The notes beneath the pieces are model-generated. The model ran no database searches. It was not told the DNA's origin and was given only the letters and a program-made list of their open reading frames with translations. A stretch of 8,453 nucleotides of DNA from NCBI GenBank assembly GCA_031284845.1, contig JAITXH010000028.1, positions 1 through 8,453 on the forward strand, written 5' to 3'. The stretch comes from Puniceicoccales bacterium (GTDB lineage: Bacteria; Verrucomicrobiota; Verrucomicrobiia; Opitutales; UBA953). A program made the position numbers and the translations under genes. This document shows positions 1 through 6,066 of the stretch, piece after piece. Numbering within the stretch: position 1 is the stretch's first letter; each line of letters starts with the position of its first letter.

Positions 1-570
1 CGCCGGGAAACGGCGGAAACGCAAATCGAGCTAACGCTCAATCTGGACGGCACCGGCACGGCATCCATCGCCACCGGAGTCCCATTCCTCGACCATATGC
101 TGACGCTCTTCGCACGGCACAGCCTGATTGACCTGACTGTGAAGGCACAGGGCGACACCGATGTGGACTACCACCACACTGTGGAAGACACTGGCATCGT
201 GCTTGGCCTGGCGCTCAAGGCCGCATTGGGCGACAAGCGGGGCATCCGCCGCTACGGCTTTTTCCTGCTCCCGATGGACGAATCGCTTGCCCGTGTTGTG
301 CTCGACTTGAGCAACCGCCCCCTGCTCGTATATCAAGTGCCTGTGGTCAATTTCATGATCCGCGATTTCAACATTATTCTGGTGCGCGAGTTCTTCCAGG
401 GCCTGACAAACAGCCTCGGTGCAAACGTCCACATCAAGTTGGAATACGGCGACGAGCCGCACCACATCGCAGAGGCCATTTTCAAAGCCTTTGCACGCGC
501 TTTGCGCGAAGCGGTATCCCATGACCCGCGCGAAGCCGGGAGTCTGCCAAGCACGAAGGGGCTTATCTAG
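1..570 (+). CDS. hisB: Imidazoleglycerol-phosphate dehydratase, 5' end cut by window edge
   Basis: This cytoplasmic enzyme dehydrates imidazole glycerol phosphate to imidazole acetol phosphate in histidine biosynthesis. Frame 1 is open from the first base, reading RRETAETQIELTLNLDGTG, the usual N-terminal strand of HisB. The ATG at 97 lies inside the conserved FLDHML motif, so it is not the start. The true start lies a few codons before the window. Both metal-binding signatures are present: DYHHTVED (166-189) and GDEPHHIAEAIFK (around 448-486). The latter has DE where many homologues have xN. The protein ends in the family-typical PSTKGLI before TAG. The 189 visible residues compare with about 195-200 for monofunctional HisB, so only a handful are missing. 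No phosphatase domain is fused at the visible part. The next gene is not a his gene, so hisB is either the last gene of a his cluster or stands alone. Confidence 0.97.
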   Translation, partial: RRETAETQIELTLNLDGTGTASIATGVPFLDHMLTLFARHSLIDLTVKAQGDTDVDYHHTVEDTGIVLGLALKAALGDKRGIRRYGFFLLPMDESLARVVLDLSNRPLLVYQVPVVNFMIRDFNIILVREFFQGLTNSLGANVHIKLEYGDEPHHIAEAIFKAFARALREAVSHDPREAGSLPSTKGLI

Positions 571-772
571 GAACGCGATTACGCCCTTATGCGAAACGCT
601 GACCTTTCTCTGGGATGCCAGCAGGCTCTTAGGTTGAACCAGATTTCCGTGGCGTGCGTGAGTGATGCAGACTTGTCATAGGCGGGCGGGGATTTAGTGA
701 GTGGAGGCCAGTTTGCCGGCTGGGGTTGCCTCGTGCAGGTGCATGCCCCCTCCCCGAAAAACGAAATTTCCC

Positions 773-1543
773 ATGAGCAACAACATCCTCGAACTCTTTA
801 AGCTCGATGGCAAAACCGCCATCGTCACCGGGGCCAATCGCGGCCTCGGCCAAAGCATCGCCCTTGCCCTCGCCGGTGCCGGTGCCGATGTCGCTGCCGT
901 CTCCCTCCACTCTCCCGACGACACCGTTGCGCAAATCCGCGCCCTCGGGCGCCGCGCTGTCGCCATCTCTGCCGACCTCGGCGACCGCGCCGCCATCCCC
1001 GCAGTCTTCGCCGAAATCAAAAAACACTTCCCCGCCCCCGGCATCCTCGTCAACAACGCCGGCATCATCCGCCGCGCCGACTTCCTCGACTTCACTGCAA
1101 AAGACTGGGACGACGTGCTCGGTGTCAACCTCGACGCCGCATTCTTTCTCAGCCAGCTTTTTGTTAAAGATGTCCTTTCCCGCGCAGCCAAAGGGAAGAT
1201 CATCCACATCGCCTCCATGCTCTCCTTTCAGGGCGGCATCCGCGTGCCCTCCTACACCGCATCCAAGAGCGCCCTCGCCGGCCTCACGCGCCTCATGGCC
1301 AACGAACTCGCCGCCAAGGGCATCAACACCAACGCCATCGCCCCCGGCTACATGGCCACCGACAACACCGCCGCCTTGCGTGCCGACGCCGCCCGCTCGC
1401 AAGCCATCCTCGAGCGCATCCCCGCCGGGCGTTGGGGCGACCCCTCCGACCTCAACGGCGCGGCGGTTTTTCTCGCCAGCGCCGCCTCTGACTACATGAA
1501 CGGACACATCCTTGCGGTGGATGGCGGCTGGCTTGCCCGTTGA
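773..1543 (+). CDS. kduD: 2-dehydro-3-deoxy-D-gluconate 5-dehydrogenase (SDR family)
   Basis: KduD is an NAD(H)-dependent short-chain dehydrogenase that interconverts 5-keto-4-deoxyuronate-derived DKII and 2-keto-3-deoxygluconate in pectin and other polyuronide catabolism. The 256-residue product has the full SDR core: cofactor motif TGANRGLG (19-26), NNAG (94-97), N119, and the catalytic triad S148, Y161 and K165 in SYTASK. Family-specific stretches recalled from E. coli KduD are nearly intact: IASMLSFQGGIRVPSYTASK, NAIAPGYMAT, RIPAGRWG and the C-terminal VDGGWLAR. The ATG at 773 is chosen because ILELFKLDGK aligns with the E. coli N-terminus. It has no Shine-Dalgarno sequence. In-frame alternatives are ATG 743 and TTG 713; the latter sits 5 bases after GGAGG (703-707), but would add 20 residues unlike the family. 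A uronate transporter gene follows 64 bases downstream, which supports the role. Codons are strongly biased to C in the third position. Confidence 0.93.
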   Translation: MSNNILELFKLDGKTAIVTGANRGLGQSIALALAGAGADVAAVSLHSPDDTVAQIRALGRRAVAISADLGDRAAIPAVFAEIKKHFPAPGILVNNAGIIRRADFLDFTAKDWDDVLGVNLDAAFFLSQLFVKDVLSRAAKGKIIHIASMLSFQGGIRVPSYTASKSALAGLTRLMANELAAKGINTNAIAPGYMATDNTAALRADAARSQAILERIPAGRWGDPSDLNGAAVFLASAASDYMNGHILAVDGGWLAR

Positions 1544-1548
1544 AAGCG

Positions 1549-1607
1549 CCCCACCTCCCGCACAGACAACCACAACCACAAACACGCAATCCACCAAAAC
1601 AAAGCCA
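1549..1607 (+). promoter_or_regulatory. A/C-rich unstructured leader before the transporter start
   Basis: The spacer between kduD and the transporter is almost pure A and C, with only a few G and T over nearly 60 bases. There is no GGAGG-like motif before the ATG at 1608. Such a leader would fold poorly on the mRNA. The inference is a single-stranded ribosome entry region that replaces Shine-Dalgarno pairing. This is a compositional observation, not a recognised regulatory element. Confidence 0.3.
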
Positions 1608-3161
1608 ATGAGCTTGCTTCACTCCCAAAACAAAATCGGCAACTACCGCTGGACGATATGCGCCCTCGTGTTCTTTGCCACGACGATCAATTACCTCGAC
1701 CGGAACGTCATCGGGCAGCTCAAAGACACGCTGCTCCCGATCCTGATAATGCAGGCCGACAACCCCGTGCTGCTGGCATGGAACGCCTCTATCGGGCAAA
1801 TCTCCTGGCTCCATTGGAACGCCGATCTCAAGAGCACCGGCGAGCTTGAATACGGGCGCATCGTCTTTGCATTTCAGGCGGCTTACGCTCTAGGGCTTCT
1901 TTGCTTCGGGCGCGTAATAGACAAGATTGGCAGCAAGCACGGCTACGGCCTCTCGCTCATCGGGTGGAGCGCCGCCGCCATCGGGCACGCCCTGTCCACC
2001 GGGCCTTTCAGCTTTGGCGCGTGGCGTGCCGCGCTGGGTTCCACCGAGGCCGGGAATTTCCCCGCCGCGCAAAAGACCGTCACCGAATGGTTTCCCAAAA
2101 AGGAACGCGCATTGGCCACCGGCATTTATAACAGCGGGACAAACGTCGGCGCCATCCTCGCTCCGTTGTGCGTCCCGTGGCTTGCCTCGCACTACATCCT
2201 CGGCTGGAGCTGGCAATGGGCCTTCGTCATCACCGGTGTGCTCGGCCTGCTCTGGCTCGTCTTCTGGTATGGCATCTACAAGACCCCGTCCGCCAAGCTC
2301 GCCGACGGCACTCTCTCCCAGTCCGAATACGACTACATCCACAGCGACGCCGATGAGAAAGCCGAGAACTCCGGGGAATCCGCCGGGGAAAAAGTCTCCT
2401 GGGTGCGCTTGCTCGGCTACCGCCAGACATGGGCGTTCTTTTTCGGTAAATTTTGCACAGACGGCATTTGGTATTTTTACCTCTTCTGGCTCCCCGGTTT
2501 CCTCTCCGACGAGAACAAGCGGAAAATCACCGAAGCCTTCCCCAACGGCTTGCCGGAGGGCATCACGCTGAAGGCGGCGGCAGCGGAATTGCAAAGTTTC
2601 TCCAGCCTCTTCGGCACCTCCGAATTGCTCGACAAGATAAACGTCCCCGGCGTGATTTTCTGGCCTCTGGCAGTCGCCGTCGTCTATACGATTTCCACCT
2701 TCGGCAGCGTCTTCGGCGGTTACCTGCCCAAGCGCTTCATTGACTCCGGCATGGACGTGAACAAAGCGCGCAAGACGGCGATGTTCATCTACGCCCTCTT
2801 GCCGCTCACCCTGCTCGGCGCGATGAAACTGGGTGCCGTAAACACGTGGTTGGCGGTGCTCATCATCGGCATCGCAGCAGCGGCGCATCAGGCATGGTCG
2901 GCCAATATCTTCACGACCGTCTCCGACATGTTCCCCAAGAAGGCAGTCGGCTCCGTCACTGGCATTGGCGGCATGGCCGGAGCCATCGCCGGGATGCTCA
3001 TGGCCGAATTTGTCGGGCGCCTGCTCGAGCACTACAAGCAGTTGGAATCTGTCGCCACCGGATACTCTATTCTCTTTGTCGTGTGCGCACTCGCCTACAT
3101 CACCGCATGGGTGCTCATGCACTTGCTCGTGCCCAAATTCAAAAAGATAACTGATCTGTAA
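1608..3161 (+). CDS. exuT: MFS transporter, hexuronate (ExuT-type, anion:cation symporter family)
   Basis: This is a predicted inner-membrane permease that takes up hexuronates (galacturonate or glucuronate) with protons. The 517-residue product opens with the family signature YRWTICALVFFATTINYLDRNVIG (13-36, TM1). It has motif A at GRVIDKIGSKHGYG (101-114), the ACS-family stretch EAGNFPAAQKTVTEWFP (147-163), a charged central loop (about 225-265), ARKT (387-390) and SANIFTTVSDMFPKKAVGSV (431-450). About 12 membrane segments can be drawn. E. coli ExuT and relatives have roughly 430-470 residues. The extra length lies in two places: about 48-80 between TM1 and TM2, and about 302-348 between TM7 and TM8. 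The ATG at 1608 is chosen because the 32 codons before it, back to ATG 1512, are low complexity and overlap the end of kduD. The kduD neighbour supports a uronate substrate, but gluconate, altronate or another sugar acid cannot be excluded. Confidence 0.85.
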   Translation: MSLLHSQNKIGNYRWTICALVFFATTINYLDRNVIGQLKDTLLPILIMQADNPVLLAWNASIGQISWLHWNADLKSTGELEYGRIVFAFQAAYALGLLCFGRVIDKIGSKHGYGLSLIGWSAAAIGHALSTGPFSFGAWRAALGSTEAGNFPAAQKTVTEWFPKKERALATGIYNSGTNVGAILAPLCVPWLASHYILGWSWQWAFVITGVLGLLWLVFWYGIYKTPSAKLADGTLSQSEYDYIHSDADEKAENSGESAGEKVSWVRLLGYRQTWAFFFGKFCTDGIWYFYLFWLPGFLSDENKRKITEAFPNGLPEGITLKAAAAELQSFSSLFGTSELLDKINVPGVIFWPLAVAVVYTISTFGSVFGGYLPKRFIDSGMDVNKARKTAMFIYALLPLTLLGAMKLGAVNTWLAVLIIGIAAAAHQAWSANIFTTVSDMFPKKAVGSVTGIGGMAGAIAGMLMAEFVGRLLEHYKQLESVATGYSILFVVCALAYITAWVLMHLLVPKFKKITDL

Positions 3162-3168
3162 GCTCACA

Positions 3169-3203
3169 CCATTTCTCGTAAAAATTTCACTTTACAGAAA
3201 TGG
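3169..3203 (+). terminator. Hairpin immediately after the transporter gene, probable 3' end or terminator structure
   Basis: A near-perfect inverted repeat begins 8 bases after the TAA stop. The outer arms are CCATTTCT (3169-3176) and AGAAATGG (3196-3203). After a single bulged C (3177), the inner arms are GTAAA (3178-3182) and TTTAC (3191-3195), around an 8-base loop. The stem therefore has 13 pairs. No T-run follows, so it is not a classical intrinsic terminator. It may stabilise the mRNA 3' end, assist termination, or act in both directions, since pbpC converges from the other side. Confidence 0.45.
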
Positions 3204-3228
3204 AGCGCCGCGCCTCAGAGGGCTAACG

Positions 3229-3322
3229 GCCCGGCGACATTGCGATAAGTGGAAGCGGCGTCTCGCCGCTTTCGTCGGGGCCCCGCATTGAGCGCTGAAA
3301 GCCCGGCGGCATTGGCGGCGAT
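3229..3322. repeat. Short imperfect direct repeat in the convergent intergenic region
   Basis: GCCCGGCGACATTGCGAT (3229-3246) recurs as GCCCGGCGGCATTGGCGGCGAT (3301-3322), with one substitution and a short insertion. The two copies flank a GC-rich hairpin (3251-3273) and the 10-base palindrome CGGGGCCCCG (3276-3285). There is no reading frame of note here. The arrangement resembles a dispersed intergenic repeat unit, but with one locus in view this is inference. Confidence 0.4.
3251..3273. terminator. GC-rich perfect hairpin between convergent genes
   Basis: AAGCGGCG (3253-3260) and CGCCGCTT (3264-3271) are exact reverse complements around a TCT loop. The stem extends by a G-T wobble and a G-C pair at 3251-3252 and 3272-3273. 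It lies between the stop codons of the transporter (plus strand) and pbpC (minus strand), where a bidirectional terminator is expected. Only three T follow on the plus strand and there is no long U-tract on either strand, so factor-independent termination is uncertain. It could instead be part of a dispersed palindromic repeat. Confidence 0.4.
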
Positions 3323-3406
3323 TTCATAACTGCTGGTGAAGTTACCTTCGCGAGCACGCCATCGGAGAGGAGTTGTTCCCTGAAGGAGGAAGAAGTTTCC
3401 ATGCCC

Positions 3407-5617
3407 TCACTCGACGCGCACGCTCACCGAAGTGTTCGCGGCGGCGGTGGCGGCGGTCAGCGTATGCGCACCGGGCACGAGCGCCCAGAGCCAGGGCGTG
3501 CGCCCTGTGGATGTCCCCGCCGGCACTGCATCCACAAACCACCAGACCGTCTCCGCGTCCGCCACACCCTCTAGTTTCACGGCGACGGATTGCTTCCGCG
3601 AGGCGTCCTGGAGTTTGAAGACAGTGCCGGAGGCAGGATGCACGATGCGCGGTGCAGCGGCGCTTTGCGGCATTCCTTTTTTGAGAAATGCCGCGATGCC
3701 GGGAGGATACACCACTGTTGTCGTGCCTCCCGGCGCGGCGGCTGGCCGATGCCAGGAGCAAAGCGCTTCGGCGCTTGTGCCGGCGATCGCCGCCGCGACA
3801 AATGTCTCCCCGCAGTAGCGCGATGGCGGCTTGCCGGACAACGCGCAAACGCGCCGGTAATGCACTTCCGGCGGGCGCGCAAACCACGGCGCGGCGGATG
3901 CCGAGGGATACATCGTGCGCAAGACAGCCCAGGCCAGCGGCGCGGCGGTTTTGGAGCCGGTGCGCCAAAGCGGGCCTTTGCGCCCGTTCTTACTGCCGCA
4001 CCAGACTGCTACGACGTGCCCGGGATTCCACGCCACGGCCCACGCGTCGCGAAAATCACTCGACGTGCCCGTCTTCCAGGCAAACCGCGGCACCGCGGCG
4101 TCTCCCAGATGGCCGATGGCATCCTCGGAGCGTCCGCTGCCCGATAGCATATCGGAGACCAGCCACGCCGCAGGCGTCGAGAATGGAGCGCCTGCCTCCG
4201 CCGCCTCCCCGGACGCCGCGCGTGCGAGCTTCGTGTAAGCGAGCGCAAGATCCACGAGGCGCACCGGCGCGTTGCCTATGGCAAGCCCCAAGCCGTAGTG
4301 CCCGGGCGGACGGTTCAGGGTGTGCAGGCCCAAGGTGCGCAGCCCGGTGGCAAAATCCTCTACTCCGAGTTGCTGCACGAGATCGGTGAACGGCAGGTTT
4401 AGCGAAAGGACGAGGGCGTCTTCGGCACGCACCATGCCGCGAAATGCGCCGTCGAAATTCGCGGGGGAAAAATTCCCGTAGTGGCGCGGCACATCGGCCA
4501 GAGTCTCACCGGGGGCCACCAAGCCGCGATCCAGCGCGAGCGCTACCAAAAACGGTTTCAGCGTCGAGCCTGCCGAACGGGCCGCCGTTGCCGTGTTCAC
4601 GCGCCCGTCACCCGGCGCGGCATAGTCCCCGGAGCAGGCCAGTGCGACTACGCGGTTGCGCCGCACGTCCACGATGACCACGGCCACATCACAGCCCGAG
4701 CGGGTCGCGTGGAGATCCGCCTGCGCTTCGGCGAGCACTTGCAGGCGCGGTGTGAGCGGCGTGGGGATATCGCCCGTGCGTGCGGGCAATGTGGAGGCCA
4801 CCCAATCGCAGAAATGCGGATGGCGGAACGGGCGCAGCGCCCGGCATAGCACCACTGGCGCGGACTCCGCCCCGGTGCGTTGCTCTGCGGTGATGAATCC
4901 CGCTGCCTGCATCCGGTCGAACACGTAGGCGCGGCGTTTGAGCGCGGCTTGAAGATTCCTGTCCGGCCTGAATCGTGCGGGGGATTGCACCACCCCGGCC
5001 AGTAGCGCCGCTTCGCCGAGGCTCAATTGCGCCGCCCGTTTGCCAAACCAGCCTTGGGCCGCCGCTTCGATCCCGACGAGGTTGGAGCCAAACGGGGCGC
5101 GGTTGAGGTATTGGGCAAGGATTTCGTCCTTGGGCATGGCGCATTCCAGACGTGCCGCCTGAAACGCCTCAACGTATTTGCTCCAGAGCGTGCGCGGGCG
5201 CGGCTTGATGAGGCGCACGGTTTGCATCGTCAGTGTTGATGCGCCGGAAACCCGGCGTGCGTGGGTGAGGTTTTGCCGGAAGGCGCGTGCCAGTGCGGGA
5301 AAATCCACGCCGTGATGCGAGAAGAAGCGTTGGTCTTCCGCCGCCACCGCCGCTTTCACTATCCAGTCCTTCCGGTTGGCGGCATAGGCCGGACGGCAAT
5401 CCCCGCCGTCGCGGTTGAGGCCGACGCGCAGGATTTCTCCGTCGGCATCGCGCAAGACGAACCCCGCCGGGTAGTGCTTTGCCTCTTCCAGCGGCGGCGG
5501 GCACAGAAACCACGAAGCTGCGAATACCACGGCGGCGGTGGCCGCCGAAGCCAGAAGCACAGGTCTGGCGCGTCGCTTTATCATGCGGCGGAGGGCGCGG
5601 CGGGTTTTGAGAAACAT
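3407..5617 (-). CDS. pbpC: Penicillin-binding protein 1C (bifunctional transglycosylase/transpeptidase)
   Basis: This membrane-anchored enzyme polymerises and cross-links peptidoglycan in the periplasm. The 736-residue product has a basic N-terminus and one membrane anchor (about 19-40). A GT51 transglycosylase domain (about 55-245) contains EDQRFFSHHG (catalytic Glu94) and GASTLTMQ (125-132). The transpeptidase domain (about 290-570) has all three motifs: STLK (Ser351 and Lys354), SLN (405-407) and KTGTS (515-519). A cysteine-containing linker (C591, C602, C620) leads to a C-terminal PBP_C-type beta domain (about 656-736). This order and length match PBP1C. The start at 5617 is constrained by an in-frame stop at 5636-5638; Met12 is the only close alternative. 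E. coli pbpC lies beside the alpha-2-macroglobulin gene yfhM, but no such gene is adjacent here. The gene is divergent from the FmdB-like gene and convergent with the transporter, so it is probably transcribed alone. Confidence 0.95.
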   Translation of the reverse strand: MFLKTRRALRRMIKRRARPVLLASAATAAVVFAASWFLCPPPLEEAKHYPAGFVLRDADGEILRVGLNRDGGDCRPAYAANRKDWIVKAAVAAEDQRFFSHHGVDFPALARAFRQNLTHARRVSGASTLTMQTVRLIKPRPRTLWSKYVEAFQAARLECAMPKDEILAQYLNRAPFGSNLVGIEAAAQGWFGKRAAQLSLGEAALLAGVVQSPARFRPDRNLQAALKRRAYVFDRMQAAGFITAEQRTGAESAPVVLCRALRPFRHPHFCDWVASTLPARTGDIPTPLTPRLQVLAEAQADLHATRSGCDVAVVIVDVRRNRVVALACSGDYAAPGDGRVNTATAARSAGSTLKPFLVALALDRGLVAPGETLADVPRHYGNFSPANFDGAFRGMVRAEDALVLSLNLPFTDLVQQLGVEDFATGLRTLGLHTLNRPPGHYGLGLAIGNAPVRLVDLALAYTKLARAASGEAAEAGAPFSTPAAWLVSDMLSGSGRSEDAIGHLGDAAVPRFAWKTGTSSDFRDAWAVAWNPGHVVAVWCGSKNGRKGPLWRTGSKTAAPLAWAVLRTMYPSASAAPWFARPPEVHYRRVCALSGKPPSRYCGETFVAAAIAGTSAEALCSWHRPAAAPGGTTTVVYPPGIAAFLKKGMPQSAAAPRIVHPASGTVFKLQDASRKQSVAVKLEGVADAETVWWFVDAVPAGTSTGRTPWLWALVPGAHTLTAATAAANTSVSVRVE

Positions 5618-5733
5618 GACTGCCGTCCGTGTTTTTCATGAATAGACGGCTTGGCAATGGCAAAGTCGGCACAGGCGGCGGGGCCTGCGATTTCTTGTTT
5701 CTTCTTTGGCGATTTCCGTTTTTCTTCCGGGCC

Positions 5734-6054
5734 ATGCCAGTTTACGAATATCAAATCCTCGGTGCCGATGGCTCCGAGGTGGGCAGGTTTGAAATCGAGC
5801 AAAGCGCGAATGCTCCCGATTTGACCGCGCACCCGCTCTCCGGGCAGCCCGTGCGGCGGGTCTTTCAGGCACCCAATCTTGCCGGGCAATACAATGAGCG
5901 CCGGATACGCGCCCGCGTAAAAGATCCGGAGAATCTTTCCCGGCTCGGATTCACGCGTTATGAAAAAGACAAGCTGACAGGGCGTTACCACAAAACGGCA
6001 GGGCACGATGCGCACGCGCCGGAATCTTTCGGCCCTGGCAAAACGCAGCAGTAG
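5734..6054 (+). CDS. FmdB-like small protein lacking zinc-ligand cysteines
   Basis: This 106-residue protein starts MPVYEY, the hallmark of the FmdB zinc-ribbon family, and keeps the family frame LTxxPxxGxPVRRVF (30-44). The four zinc ligands are absent: the usual CxxC near residues 8-11 reads ILGA, and the CPxC near 33-36 reads HPLS. The protein contains no cysteine. A basic, aromatic C-terminal segment, GFTRYEKDKLTGRYHKTAG (72-90), follows. The ATG at 5734 is chosen because MPVYEY is the invariant family N-terminus; the frame is open back to 5629, but that extension is hydrophobic and unlike the family. FmdB was named as a putative regulator of formamidase genes, and the function of most members is unknown. 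Here zinc binding is unlikely, so a DNA-binding role should not be assumed. The stop lies 12 bases from the convergent yejB stop. Confidence 0.8.
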   Translation: MPVYEYQILGADGSEVGRFEIEQSANAPDLTAHPLSGQPVRRVFQAPNLAGQYNERRIRARVKDPENLSRLGFTRYEKDKLTGRYHKTAGHDAHAPESFGPGKTQQ

Positions 6055-6066
6055 GGGCGAAACGCG

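Noticed and set aside
673..699. TTGTCA with a weak -10-like TAGTGA as a promoter for kduD
   Set aside because: The -35 is reasonable but the -10 matches poorly, and no other support exists.
629..1597. 322-residue open frame on the minus strand over kduD
   Set aside because: It is antisense to a strongly supported KduD. Its Gly/Val/Asp-rich composition is what the C-ending codons of kduD produce on the other strand, and no domain is recognisable.
1890..3167. 425-residue open frame on the minus strand over the transporter
   Set aside because: It is antisense to a clear MFS gene, has low-complexity charged composition, and shows no motif or start signal.
3401..3574. 57-codon plus-strand frame starting ATG at 3401, preceded by GGAGGAAG
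   Set aside because: The ribosome site is attractive, but the product is a Gly/Arg/His-rich run lying almost wholly antisense to the conserved C-terminal domain of pbpC. It looks like a shadow frame.
5622..5650. Inverted repeat GCCGTC / GACGGC between the divergent pbpC and FmdB-like genes
   Set aside because: It has only six pairs with a 17-base spacer and no extension, so it is expected by chance in GC-rich DNA.
5629..5733. N-terminal extension of the FmdB-like protein from an upstream start at 5629
   Set aside because: The 35 added residues precede the invariant MPVYEY terminus and would run through the divergent promoter region. The ATG at 5734 fits the family.
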